Below the pieces are notes generated by a model that worked only from the letters and a program-made list of their open reading frames with translations, had not been told where the DNA came from and searched no databases. A stretch of 64,000 nt of DNA from Cranoglanis bouderius (Eukaryota > Chordata > Actinopteri > Siluriformes > Cranoglanididae): the NCBI GenBank assembly GCA_023630585.1, contig CM042566.1, positions 11,291,754 through 11,355,753 on the forward strand, written 5' to 3'. A program made the position numbers and the translations under genes. Positions 1 through 10,645 of this stretch are shown piece after piece (position 1 is the stretch's first letter; the number at the start of each line of letters is the position of its first letter).

Positions 1-893
1 GTTCAGTTAAATTTGATGGTGACTGTTTGTGGACTGCAGTCTTCAAGTCATTCCACAGATTTTCAATGGGGTTTAAGTCTGGGCTCTGACTAGGCCATGC
101 AAGGACATTCACCTTTTTCTCCTTCAACCACTGTGTGGTCTGTTTTGCTGTGTGCTTTGGTAAACCTTCTTCCCATTGACAACTTTCTGGCAGAGGGCAG
201 CAGATTTTCCTCAAGAATTTGACGGTATTTTGCCCAATGCATTTTCCTTTTATCCTGACAAGTGCTCCAGTCCTTGCTGCAGTGAAACACCCCCATAACA
301 GGATATTATCACCTCCATGCTTTACTGTAGGAATGGTGTTATTTGGATGGTGAGCTGCATTGGATTTCCACCAGATATATCGTTTGGTGTTGAGGCCAAA
401 TAATTCATCTGACCATAACACCTTTTTCCATGTGGCCTCAGAATCTTCAGGGTGCATTTTAGCAAAGCTCAGTCATGGGTGGCTTTTTTCTTGCAACCCT
501 CCCATACAAGCCACATTTGTGGAGAATTTGTGATATTGTTGTCCCATGCACACAATGACCACTCTTTGTCATAAATTCCTCCAGCTGCTTCAGAGTTGCT
601 GTTGGCCTCTTGGTAGCCTCTCTGACCAGTTTCCACCTGGCACTTTCATCCAGTTTGGAGCGATGTCCTGATCCAGGGAGGGTCTGTGTTGTACCAAATA
701 CCTTCCACTGCTTAATAATAGACTTCACTGTGCTTCTAGGCATTGATAAAGCCTTTGAATTTTTTTTGTATCCATCTCCTGACTTGTGCCTGTCCACAAT
801 TTTATCCTGGAGATCTTTTGGCAGTGCCTTGCTACCCATAGTTGATTGTTTGCTTCAGTTGCACTACAAAATGCTCCGGGAAAGCTCTTTTCA
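1..893 (-). pseudogene. Tc1 transposase, broken
   Basis: Reads on the minus strand in at least two frames. The piece at 839-459 is the N-terminal DNA-binding part: the helix-turn-helix motif includes MPRSTVKSIIKQW and is followed by a GSGHRSKLDES linker. The piece at 296-90 comes from the catalytic DD34E domain, but the region around the second Asp is damaged. The two pieces are out of frame and part of the interior near the first catalytic Asp (about 300-460) is only partly open. The C-terminus lies outside the window. It would have encoded a cut-and-paste transposase and is clearly inactive. Confidence 0.88.
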
Positions 894-1200
894 TGCTGAG
901 CTAATCAATGACCACAGCTGATCACATTGAAAGTCAAATGGCTTTGTGTGCCATGGAGAAGGTGATTAGCTACACCTTATTGAGTTTACAAGTCATTTTT
1001 AGGAGGGGGGGTGATCCTTTTTCCAACTCAGTGATTCTGTTTTTTTTAATTTTTTTCTGACATGTTGGTGTTATATCTTTCACTTGGATGTTATAAGATG
1101 CACTGAGTAAATAAAACAGAAAATGTGTCCGCTTTCATTTCAGGCTGAAAAGCAACAAAATGTGATTATTTTAAAGGGGGTGATTATTTTCTATACCCAT

Positions 1201-1202
<2 letters not shown>
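1..1202 (-). mobile_element. Tc1-like DNA transposon, family A copy 1, cut by window start
   Basis: Tc1/mariner element lying on the minus strand. Its right terminus reads ctatacccattg next to a (TA)n array, and the preceding 170 bp matches the inverted terminal region of two further copies in this window (22769 and 55596). The left part, which would hold the transposase C-terminus and left terminal repeat, is outside the window. The interior carries a broken transposase gene. Families of this type are class II elements that duplicate a TA dinucleotide on insertion. Confidence 0.9.

Positions 1203-1204
<2 letters not shown>

Positions 1205-1257
<53 letters not shown>
1205..1257. repeat. (TA)n microsatellite
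   Basis: About 26 uninterrupted TA units directly beside the Tc1 terminus. TA-rich tracts are preferred Tc1 targets because insertion needs a TA dinucleotide. Confidence 0.97.
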
Positions 1258-1262
<5 letters not shown>

Positions 1263-2209
1263 AGATGTATCTATGCCTTCATGGAAATGCTCTTTGTCTG
1301 TTTGTAATCAACTTTATCTCTATCGCTTCATCTTGGCAATTGAAAATTTAACTAATATCCCTCGACATTATTAAAAATCAAAGATAAGATTATTCAGCTT
1401 GTTTTTAGATGCTTTTACTAATTCCAAGCTTTCTTATTCTAGTGCATAAGTGCACCCTCTCTATCTTTCAACCCCATGGGTACAAAATGGTTACGCGTTC
1501 ATTGACATATTAATGGCAAAATTAGATCTCTAGAAAATAAGGAAAACTGCATCTCAATAGTAAACTTTAATGTCACTATTTCACAGTTACTGATTTACAA
1601 TCCACTACTTTCCCTCATAGGGCTTCTCTGGTGAAGCAAATAATGAAGAGAAAGTCCACTGTGACCACTACTTAAATATACATAATGCCACAAAACATAC
1701 AGAACCCACTAACTTTACAGAACAAACACCTACACTGTGACAAATGGAGAGTCAGTGCTTTAATGTTTTAATACTTTTCTGTCTACTGGGTTGTAATTAG
1801 GAAAAATTAACAATATTTAAGATATTAAGATATATTATTTTTATGCAGCAGTGGTATCTATGAGACTCCAAATAAAGTAATAACAAGTAAAGGCAATATC
1901 AACAAAAACTGAGGATTAAATAAGTAAATTCTTCTGCTGAATATTTATCAAGTAGGTTGGCACAAAGCCAGGCTCATAATTATAACATCAACATTCTGTG
2001 ACATTACTAGTAACTTCTAGCACACCCTCTCTACTGGATTGCTCAGCTCTGTAATTTCTCAGCACTTTTGTCAGGTTTCCAATAAGTGCTGTGTTCACAC
2101 TGTTACCCTCAGTATGTTTTCACCTGAGTGAAGCTCAGACAAACAGGTTGATACTTTTTTATTTTTCACTTTTCTGCTTGTTTTCATTTTATTTCATGCT
2201 GTAGACTTC
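1258..2209. other. AT-rich spacer, nothing recognised
   Basis: I see no open frame longer than chance, no terminal repeats and no RNA gene in this stretch. It is AT-rich and interrupted by stops in all frames. Confidence 0.7.
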
Positions 2210-2211
2210 TA

Positions 2212-2461
2212 CAACCCCAATTCCAAAAATGTTGGGATGCTGTGTAAATAAAAACAGAATGCAATGATTTGCAAATCTCATAAACCCATATGTTATTCCC
2301 AATAGGACATAGAAAACACATTAAATGTTTAAACTGAGTAAATGTACCATTTTAAGAAAAAATAAGGTAATTTGAATTTGACGGCAGCAACATGTCTCAA
2401 AAAAGTTGGGACGGGGGCAACAAAAGGCTGGAAGAGGAAGTGTTACTAAAAAGAAACAGCT
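2212..2461 (+). mobile_element. Tc1-like family D, left-end fragment
   Basis: Begins after a TA with caaccccaattcc and follows the left end of the complete family D element at 46208 for about 250 bp. Shared landmarks are the gcaaatctcataaacccatatg segment and the tgtaccattttaag segment. It stops abruptly in the aaacagct stretch, so only the terminal repeat and subterminal region remain and no transposase is encoded. Confidence 0.88.
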
Positions 2462-2653
2462 TTTTAGTACAATAGGTATGAGGTACCTATTGTGTTTCAT
2501 GTAGGTGTTTATTACTGTGTGCATCTCTAAGATGCTGGTTCACAATTTTCTTTAAACCTTTAAAATATTGTAACAAAGCTCACAGCATGGCAAAACAACC
2601 TAATGGGTGCCAATGGGTATTTCCTCATTCTAATCCATGGAGTGCATATAATG
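2462..2653. other. short spacer left of LTR element copy A
   Basis: Unremarkable sequence. The last five bases (taatg, 2649-2653) nearly match taatc at 6790-6794, the probable target-site duplication of copy A. Confidence 0.6.
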
Positions 2654-3215
2654 TGTTACGACACCAGGTGTGTAGGACAGACGAGGGAGTCAGGATGCAT
2701 GCACTGGGGAGACGTCAGATAATGCCACAGAGTTTATTAACAAAAAACACAGGAATCCACCACAAAAATACAAATAATAATCCAGGTTGTAATCCAAAAA
2801 AGGTAGTAATCCACAAAGTAGGGAAACACTCGAACCGAGGAAGTGGTCTGGGAACCACGAATACGAGACTACTGACATAAAAACAAAGACTACGGATCAC
2901 AGCGCTACGGAATTTAAACTAATACTCATCTAAACTAAACTAATACTCCGCATTGAAGCGGACACAAACTGGGTTTTTTAAACACAGACAAATCATACAC
3001 AAAATCAAAGACACCTGAAACCATTAATCAATGAAAAGAACATGAACCAATAGGAAATAAGGATGCGGAGACATGACGTGAACACAATAACAAAAGCACA
3101 TGGCCGAGGTAAACACAACGTGAGTCTTTGTGAATGGCACTGGAATGCGCTCCTGTGGAATGCAGAAGTAGGCTACGCTCCATTTGTAGCATAGCGAGAG
3201 CGGGAAAACCTAACA
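2654..3215 (-). repeat. 3' LTR of copy A
   Basis: 562-bp repeat starting tgttacgacacc and ending cctaaca on the plus strand. It matches 6147-6789 along its length but lacks two short duplicated blocks present there. The end at 3215 abuts a C-run (3221-3225), which is the polypurine tract on the coding strand, so this is the downstream LTR of a minus-strand element. Confidence 0.92.
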
Positions 3216-3229
3216 GAGTCCCCCCTTAA
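3216..3229 (-). promoter_or_regulatory. Polypurine tract of copy A
   Basis: On the minus strand this reads TTAAGGGGGGACTC directly upstream of the TGTTAG of the 3' LTR. A purine run in this place primes plus-strand DNA synthesis in LTR retroelements. Confidence 0.8.
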
Positions 3230-3249
3230 GGCACGACTCCTGAAGCGCC
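3230..3249 (-). other. Hairpin next to the polypurine tract, copy A
   Basis: The minus strand reads GGCGCTTCAGGAGTCGTGCC. The outer five positions pair (one as G-U), while the inner stem is degraded. Copy D has the perfect version (50601-50620), and copies B and C have recognisable versions at the same place. Confidence 0.55.
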
Positions 3250-3534
3250 ACAAGTTCCATCCACTCTGGCGGACCTGGGCCCCTGGGCAGGATCCTAACC
3301 TCTGCCCTCCAGGACCTGAGGCTGGTGATGTCCAGTGTCCCGAAACCAGAGCAGAGCATGTCGGGTCCTCCCTTCATCCCTGGACGAGAGCTTGGACGAG
3401 AGCTTGGAGTGGTGTTTGACTTGGTGCTTGACTTGAAGCTTGACTTGGTGCTTAGCTTGAAGCTTGGCCTGGAACCAGAATCGGAGTCAGCCTTAACACC
3501 TGGATCGGAGTCAGCTTTGGCACCTGGATCAGAG

Positions 3535-3655
3535 ACAGACCTCGAGACAGACTTGGAAACAGACCTCGAGACAGACTTGGAAACAGACCTCGAGACAGAC
3601 TTGGAAACAGACCTCGAGACAGACTTGGAAACAGACCTCGAGAAAGACTTGGAAA
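3535..3655. repeat. 24-bp minisatellite in copy A tail
   Basis: Near-perfect tandem units of 24 bp with core gagacagacttggaaacaga. On the coding strand they encode the SVSRSVSK repeat. Imperfect units of the same theme continue from 3709 to about 4460 and encode Val/Ser-rich repeats. Confidence 0.85.
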
Positions 3656-5036
3656 CTGGACAGAGAACTAGGTTAGACCCAGAACCATAAAGAAAATCAA
3701 AAACTTGGTTGGAAATAGAGCTGAAAACTAAATTAGAGACAGGGCTGGAAACAGAGCTGGAAATTAAATTGGAGACAGGTCTGGAGACAGAGCTGGAAAC
3801 CAAATTAGAGACAGTGCTGGAAATTAAATTGGAGACAGGACTGGAGACAGGGATGGAAACAGAGATGGAAACCAAATTAGAGACAGAGCTGGAAATTGAA
3901 TTGGAGACAGATTCTGAAACTGGACTGGAAGCTGAGCTAGGAAAGTAATTAGAGACAGAGGAGAGTGTTGGGTCAGAAACGGAGCTAGGAACGGAGCTGG
4001 GAATTAAATCAGCAACTGAACTGAGAATGAGAGCAAAAACATAACCAGAAATTAAACCAATATAGCTAGCAACTAAATCAGGAACAGAACTGGAAACAAA
4101 GTTAGAACCTTAACTAGAAAGTGGATTTGCAACAAAACTAGCAACTGGACTGAGAACTAAGCTAGAAATAGAACTGGAAATGAAGTTAGAAACCTGACTG
4201 GAAACAGGGATGGAAACAGGATCAAAAACTGGAGTGGAAACTGAGCTGGAACTGGAACTAGAAACCAGACAGGAGACAGAGGTTGAGACAGAGGTGGAGG
4301 GAACAGGACAGGGAACAGGATTGTGTATGGAACTGGAACCCTGGCCAGACACAGAACCGCCAACAAAATCTAAAACTTGACTGGGAATAGAACTGGCAAC
4401 AGAACTAGAAATGAAATTCGAAACCTGACTGGAGACAGAGCTGGAAACAGGACTGGGACCTGGACTGATAACTGTACTGGAAACTGGACTGGAACCGGGA
4501 ACGGGAGCAGGACTAGGAACAGGACTGGGAACAGGACTGGGAACTGGATCAGAAATTGGCCTTGGAATAGGGTGGAAATCTGGACATGGACTTGGACATG
4601 GACTAGAACTAGAGCAGGAACCTGGACATTGACTTAGATATGGACTAGGGCAGGAACCTGGACATGGACTGGGACATGGACTAGGACTCGGACAGGAACC
4701 TGAACATGGACTCAATTTTGCGCTAAAACATGGGCTAGGACTTGGAACGAAGGTCTTCCCATGGACCTCAGACATGGACTGGGCTTGAGAAGAGGTCATC
4801 CCATGGACCGCAGACATGGACTGGACTTGAGAAGAGGCCATCCCGTGGGCTTCTGACATGGACTCGACTTGGGAAGAGGTCATCCCGTGGACCTCTGACA
4901 TGGACAGGGCAGGAGTCGAGGTTTCTTCTTGAAACTCTGATGAGAATATGGCTTGGGCGGAGGTCTCCTCTTGGACCTCTGGTATAAGCAGGCCAGGAGA
5001 GGAGGTGTCCTCATGAATCTCTGGCGTGAACAGGAA

Positions 5037-5504
5037 AGGAGTGGAGGTTATCTCTTGAACCTCCAAGAGCAGCTCAGCTGAAGGGACCTCCTGCTGGGCC
5101 TCTGGCTGGAGCTCGGGGCTGGAGGTTACCTCGTTAACCTCCAGAAGCTTCTCCACTTTGGAGACCTCCTGCTGGGCCTCTGGCTGGAGCTCAGGGCTGG
5201 AGGTTGCCACATAAACCTCCATGGGCAGCTCCGCTGTGGAGAACTCCTGCTGGGCCTCCAGCTGGAGCTCGGGGCTGGAGGTCACCACGTTAACCTCCAG
5301 GGGCAGCTCCATGGAGGAGACTTCCTGCTGGGCCTCCTGCTGGAGCTCGGGGCTGGAGGTTGCCACGTTTACCTCCAGGTGTAGCTCCACTGTGGAGATC
5401 TCCTGCTGGGTCTCTGGCTGGAGCTCGGGGCTGGAGGTTGCCACGTTTACCTCCAGGTGGTGCTCCACTGGGAAGACCTCCTGCTGGGCCTCCTGCTGGA
5501 GCTC
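5037..5504 (-). repeat. Six 78-bp coding repeats in copy A
   Basis: Six consecutive 26-codon units of the form ELQPEAQQEVSSVELPLEVN followed by VATSSP. Codon phase is kept through all units. Copy B carries the same unit at about 26987-27352, and copy D has a related but decayed version at 48430-48800. Confidence 0.9.
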
Positions 5505-5519
5505 TGAGGGTGCCTGCCT

Positions 5520-5651
5520 GTGGAGCCGCTTATGCACCCGCCAGCTGCCCTTAAAACAGCCTTGGGAGCAGAAGTAGCTGCTCCTTACTCCCATGTTCCT
5601 GCAGGTGGGGCACTGCAGGATGGCTGGTCGGGTGCATCCCTCGGTGACACA
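5520..5651 (-). other. C6H2 (METAP1-type) zinc-finger domain in copy A
   Basis: Eight metal ligands are intact: Cys at residues 13, 18, 26, 29, 40 and 44 and His at 52 and 56, counting from the codon at 5687. The core motifs LQCPTC, SYFCSQ and CFKGSW are those of the N-terminal finger of methionine aminopeptidase 1, which tethers that enzyme to ribosomes (Pfam zf-C6H2 as I recall it). Retroelement Gag proteins normally carry CCHC knuckles here instead. The aminopeptidase catalytic domain is absent. Confidence 0.85.
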
Positions 5652-6146
5652 CTCCTGGGTTAGGGGATGAGAGGTGCAGGCCACCACGTTAGCCCACTTA
5701 CTCTCATAAAATTACAAAAAAGTTTGACTAGGTTGGTCACCCAGACGGTCCTTCCCCAAAAAGGTCCTGAGGTCGGGTTGGAAGTCTGAGCTCCTGAACA
5801 CCTGAATTAGTAGATCCACAAAGCCCGAAACTGTTTTGAGCTGCGTGGATCCACTGGTAAGGTGAAGCTCCGCCCATTGGCAAGCAGAGCCGACCAACCG
5901 AGAGAGGAGGAACCCCAACCACTGCTCTTCGTTGGGTTTGGGGTCCTCCAAACTCAAAAAATAAAATTGTGCCTGCAAACAGAAGCATTGTGGCCAAGTG
6001 GCAAAGCCATCATACGTGTCCGGGGGATGAATGAAAGTCCACTGAGGAAAAAAAGTAGCATCATGAGCAGGCATTTTAAATGTGGCATGGCATGGCGTGG
6101 CGTGCCCTCACTTTCCCCGCTGCATCCATTTTTTGGCAGAGTATTC

Positions 6147-6789
6147 TGTTACGACACCAGGTGTGTAGGGCAGATGAGGGAGTCAGGATGCATGCGCTGG
6201 GGAGACGTCAGATAATGCCACAGTTTATTAACAAAAAACACAGGAATCCACAACAAAAAGACAAATAATAATCCAGGTTGTAATCCAAAAAAGGTAGTAA
6301 TCCGCAAAGTAGGGAAACGCTCGAACCGAGGTAGTGGTCTGGGAACCACGGATACAAAGAATCGAGGAAGTGGTCTGGGAACTATGAATACGAGACTACG
6401 GACATAAAAACAAAGACTATGGATCACAGCGCTACGGAATTTAAACTAATACTCATCTAAACTAATACTCCGCATTGAAGCGGACACAAACTGGGGTTTT
6501 TAAACACATACAAATCATAGACAAAATCAAAGACACCTGAAACCATTGATCAATGAAAAGAACATGAACCAATAGGAAATAAGGAGGCGGAGACATGACG
6601 TGAATACGAAAACAAAAGCACATGGGAAAACACAGGAGGCGGAGACATGACGTGAACACAATAACAAATGCACATGGCCGAGGTAAACAAAACGTGAGTC
6701 TTTGTGAATGGCGCTGGAATGCTCTCCTGTGGAATGTGGAAGTAGGCTACGCTCCATTTGTAGCGTAGCGAGAGCAGGAAAACCTAACA
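6147..6789 (-). repeat. 5' LTR of copy A
   Basis: 643-bp partner of 2654-3215. It is longer because of two local duplications: one around the gaggaagtggtctgggaac block (about 6330-6390) and one around the ggaggcggagacatgacgtg block (about 6583-6655). On the minus strand it begins TGTTAGGTTTTCC and ends GTGTCGTAACA. The sequence GAATACTCTGCC follows it, as in copy B. Confidence 0.92.
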
Positions 6790-6820
6790 TAATCGTACTG
6801 ATTATTTATTCAACCAGATA

Positions 6821-6984
6821 CAGTGATGGAAAAAATTATTTGATCCCCTGCTGATTTTGTACGTTTGCCCACTGACAAAGAAATAATCAGTCTATAATTT
6901 TAATGGTAGGTGTATTTTAACAGTGAGAGACAGAATAACAACAAAAAAAATCCAGAAAAACACATTTCTTAAAAGTTATAAATT
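6821..6984. mobile_element. Tc1-like family B, terminal fragment
   Basis: Starts after a TA with cagtgatggaaaaaattatttg and contains gatcccctgctgattttgta, matching the end of the complete family B element at 19230. It runs directly into a different Tc1 family at about 6985, so only one terminal repeat survives. Confidence 0.85.
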
Positions 6985-7854
6985 GATTGGAGGATGGCCT
7001 GGTGTCAAGAAGGGCAGCAAAGAAGTCACTTCTCTCCAGGAAAAACATCAGGGACAGACTGCTATTCTGCAAAAAGTACAGGGATTGGACTGCTGAGGAC
7101 TGGGGTAATGTCATTTTCTCTGATGAATCCCCTTTCCGATTGTTTGGGGCATCTGGAAAAAAGCTTGTCAGGAGAAGAAAAGGTGAGCACTACTATCAGT
7201 CCTGTGTCATGCCAACAGTAAAGCATCCTGAGACCACTCATGTGTGGGGTTGCTTCTCAGCCAAGGGAATGGGCTCACTCACAATTTTGCCTAAGAACAC
7301 AGCCATGAATAAAGAATGGTACAAAAACTTCTCCCAACTATCCAAGAACAGTTTGTTGATGAACAATGCCTTTTCCAGCATGATGAGACACCTTGCCACA
7401 AGGCAAAAGTGATAATGCACTGGCTCGGGGAACAAAACATCAACATTTTGGGTCCATGGCCAGGAAACTCCCCAGAACCTTAATCCCATTGAGAATTTGT
7501 GGTCAATCCTCAAGAGGCGGGTGGACAAACAAAAACCCACAAACTCTGACCAACTTCAAGCATTGATTATGCAAGAATGGGCTGCCATCAGTCAGGATGT
7601 GGCCCAGAAGTTGATTGACAGCATGCCAGGGCGAATTGCAAAGGTCTTGAAAAAGAAGGGTCAACACTGAAATGTTGACTCTTTGCATAAACTTCATGTA
7701 ATTGTCAATAAAAGCCATCAACACTTATGAAATGCTTGTGATTATACTTCAGTAACAGTTAGTAACATCTGACAAAAACATCTAAAAACACTGAAGCAGT
7801 AGACTTTGTGAAAATTAATATTTGTGTCATTCTCAAAACTTTTGGCCACGGCTG
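6985..7854 (+). mobile_element. Tc1-like family C, 5'-truncated
   Basis: Right part of a Tc1 family distinct from A, B and D. It ends cttttggccacggctg followed by TA (7855-7856). The left half, including the N-terminal transposase and left terminal repeat, is missing and replaced by the family B fragment at 6821-6984. Confidence 0.88.
6987..7670 (+). pseudogene. Tc1 transposase, catalytic part, frameshifted
   Basis: DD34E catalytic domain of a Tc1 transposase. The first Asp lies in VIFSDESPFRLFG. The second lies in the FQHDETPCHKAK stretch near 7372-7410, in a shifted frame. The third residue lies in NPIENLWSILK after another frameshift near 7480. The C-terminus ends at the TGA at 7668-7670. 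The N-terminal DNA-binding half is absent. Inactive. Confidence 0.88.
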
Positions 7855-7856
7855 TA

Positions 7857-10020
7857 CATTGCATCACAGTGTATCAAACATTCACTCAAATGCTCTTTAT
7901 ATCATTCTGCACCAAATAAATTTACCCCAGGGGGTGATTCCAGGATTTTTATCTGATTTATACCTGATAATTTTAAATTTAATATGAAAGTAATTTAAAA
8001 AAAAAATATATATATATATTAAAATCAGTAGCCTTTTGAAATAATGATGTCAAATCTTTGAAAGATATAGAAAAATGTTGCTTACAGACTGAAAGGCTAA
8101 TTTTTCAGAAATATTAATTTTGTTTATTTTTAAAATGTTAGTTTATTGTAACCTTGCTTTAAAAGGTAAATGAATAAATAAATCAATCGATGTCAGTGAC
8201 ATTAATTGATCAGTGACATCAAACCAACTTTCAAAGTTTCCCGATGATGTGGAACCTTGTTGGGCTGGTGTTCATGGAACAGAGTTACATACATAAGCTG
8301 ATGTTCTATTCACCCCTTCTTATCACCAGTGGCAGTGTTAACACTTTATTCCAGTCAAGTATACCACTGCAGTTTGTTGCTGAATGTTGTGTAGCATGAG
8401 CAGAGTCAGTGACAGATGTGGGAACACATAAAATAGGCCACACTGGTGGGAAGGACTTGAGGGCCAACCAGGCCCTCCCAATATTCTGACTGGCTGATGT
8501 ATTTGAGCTGCAGACTCTAAATACTTTTGAGATTTCTTTAATCAGGGAAAAATTACTTACTTGGAACAGATGTTTTCACAATGGAGCTAAAATGGCTGAA
8601 CCCTAAGCACTAGTGGCTGGGAGGATATCAGAATTGAAGTTTATATCCCTGCAGCTTAGTCATCAGAATCTCTGTCTGATATAGTCAGTACTAAATAAAG
8701 TTTTCTATTCAGGCCTGTGCTCCTCCACACAGGCTCCTTTTGGCCATAGGGTTAATGATGTAGGGCTAAAACATATAGAGTTAATTACTTAGCCCACTGG
8801 TCTCCTATAAACAATGACGGAAATAGGTGAAGCGAAGGTTAATGCATTTTAATTTATGATTTAAATATCTGACTCCATTTAATTAATTATCTAACTCCAA
8901 TAGAATAATCTTCTAGTTAGTGCTAGAAGTGATACAACTCAGTGTTCTAATAATATTTACTCTTAAGCAGCTTCAAGCAAAGCTTTCATTAAAAAGACGT
9001 TCCTACGTTAGAGACATTTATTTAGCTTCTTTACTGAACCAGTATTTCATTAGCTCAGAGGTTTCTATCAACGTGCAAGCCTAGGCATTCCTATTTTACT
9101 TGTCAAAAGTTCTGTTTAAACTTACAAGTATTAGCCTTTACTTTTAGCTTGTCAGAGGTTGACTTTAAAAGTGTCTATACTAATGTACTATAACTTCAGC
9201 TTAAGGAATTATTCCTAGTAAACACATATAAAACATATGAATCATGCACTCTTAGTGTGTTGTACTTTTTCAGATAAAACACTGAGTATCCAGAGATAGA
9301 CAACAAATGAATTTAATACAAAATCACAATTGAAGAGGTACATAAAATAGAGAAAACGGTAACTTACAGGATTATGGTCAGCGTCACGGATATAGGATGT
9401 GTGATGGAAAAGCATCTATGGCAAAAGGCCCTTCTGATGTTACAAATGCATTTCTGATGTTACCTTATTCTTAACTCCTGATGTTATAAGGCCCCCTTTT
9501 CTCTCTACCGAGCAGATCCTCTTATACCCCTGAGCCTCTTTGAAACTATATAGTGACCAGGATACCAAATGTAGATGAAACAATGTGTTTTATGGCAGAG
9601 TGGACCCCAATGTGTCTTATGGCAGGGTTATCTCACTTTAAGGAACTGTATGTTAATTAAGTTCCTGAGAATGGTTTCATGCAAACCAGGGGGTGCCAGC
9701 ATGTCTGTGTGTCTGTGTGTGTGTCTGTGTGTGTGTGTGTGTGTGTGGAAAGAGCACATATTGGAACATATATTGTAAATGTTATTTGCTAAACTATATG
9801 ATATTTATGATATCACCACATCGTCCCCCATGAAATATGAATACAAATGATACCAAACATGCCCTAAGGAATACTGTAATTAAGCACGGTTTAGATGACC
9901 AGTTTTAGTTCATGTGGTATCTTTGAAACACATTCCTAATAATTTTAACCTTAATCAAATTACTGCCACAATTTTAGAAATCTACTACAATGAGCAGCCC
10001 TGGTACAGCTTTTGCAGGTT
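7857..10020. other. AT-rich spacer without recognised gene
   Basis: No convincing coding frame or terminal repeats. It holds short A/T runs near 7996-8018 and the (TG)n array at 9703. The 67-codon frame crossing that array at 9575-9778 is low complexity at its end and unconvincing. Confidence 0.65.
9703..9747. repeat. (TG)n microsatellite
   Basis: Imperfect TG repeat interrupted by TC units. Confidence 0.95.
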
Positions 10021-10021
10021 C

Positions 10022-10140
10022 AATAATAATAATAATAATAATAAAATAAACTTTATATAGCGCCTTTGAAAAGGCCCCTCAAGGTGCTTTACATAAGAAA
10101 AGAAAACAGAACCAGAAGTAAATGGCATAAAACAAAGTAT
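10022..10140. repeat. LINE/SINE-type 3' tail fragment with (AAT)n
   Basis: (AAT)n followed by aaactttatatagcgcctttg and aaggtgctttacata. This motif is widespread beside AAT tails in fish genomes and resembles the 3' end seen at 51845. Only the tail is present. Confidence 0.5.
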
Positions 10141-10645
10141 ATAGGCATGTGTAAAAAACAGTTACTACTAATAAAATACAATTCAATAATAATAACAACA
10201 ATAATAGTAATCCACAGAGCTCCAAAGTGAAACAAAACCCACTCTTCTCCACTGCAATATACAGCTGCAATCGGAAATATCCAACCCCCCTCACCTTAAA
10301 GGGCACCATGGTGATGTGTATAGAATTGAATGAAAATATACAAAAAGTCTCAGTAAACATTAAAGAACACTTATGGATACATACAAGCAATTTTGATAAC
10401 ATAAGTTGACATAATTTTGAGTTTAAATGAAAAACATCTAGTTCTCTTGACAAATGTCCCAGTGCACTTGTCTTTGCCGATTCTTCTCATGCAAAAGCTT
10501 CCACCTCATTGAGGTTTTATGCTGCAACTGCTTTCTTCAAATCCCACTAACGATTTTCTGTTGGATTTAAATCTGGAGACTGAGAAGGCCACACCAGGAC
10601 ATTCCAGGATTGATTCTTTAACCGAGCTTTGGTTGACTTGGAAGT

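Larger units (their letters stand above)
3210..6129 (-). pseudogene. Gag / C6H2 zinc finger / repeat-tail polyprotein, copy A
   Basis: The likely original start is the ATG at 6129, about 17 bases after the LTR, with a frameshift before 6074. From 6074 to 3210 one frame continues for about 955 codons. It is interrupted by TAA at 5709-5711, a stop at 4110-4112 and further stops up to about 3876. Order: Gag-like segment (6074-5712, with PPDTYDG and a LLSRLVG-type helix), C6H2 zinc finger (5651-5520), six 26-residue repeats (about 5504-5037), a Pro/Ser/Cys-rich stretch, Val/Ser repeats and a C-terminal ILPRGPG motif. The frame ends exactly on the TGT-TAG of the LTR. Enzymatic domains are absent. 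Gag would form particles. The role of the finger and tail is unknown. Confidence 0.85.
2654..6789 (-). mobile_element. Non-autonomous LTR retrotransposon, copy A (Gag plus METAP1-like zinc finger)
   Basis: Complete element of about 4.1 kb on the minus strand. Two directly repeated LTRs (2654-3215 and 6147-6789) flank a 2.9-kb interior. On the coding strand the order is 5' LTR, Gag-like segment, C6H2 zinc finger, 26-residue repeats, Pro/Ser/Cys-rich stretch, Val/Ser repeats, hairpin, polypurine tract and 3' LTR. LTRs begin TGTTAG and end GTAACA. Flanks are taatg and taatc, a 5-bp target-site duplication with one mismatch. No protease, reverse transcriptase or integrase is present, so mobility would need enzymes in trans. 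Related copies lie at 25812, 30880 and 48096. Confidence 0.9.

Noticed and set aside
3325..3948. Plus-strand frames rich in LETxLET repeats
   Set aside because: They are the complement of the Val/Ser repeat tail of copy A. Gag, finger and LTR order all place the coding strand on minus.
4377..5577. Plus-strand frames rich in Trp/Gly/Thr
   Set aside because: Antisense readings of the copy A repeats, without any domain and not continuous with neighbouring coding features.
5520..5651. A host METAP1 gene
   Set aside because: Only the N-terminal finger is present, in one exon-like block inside an LTR element, and the aminopeptidase catalytic domain is absent in both strands around it.
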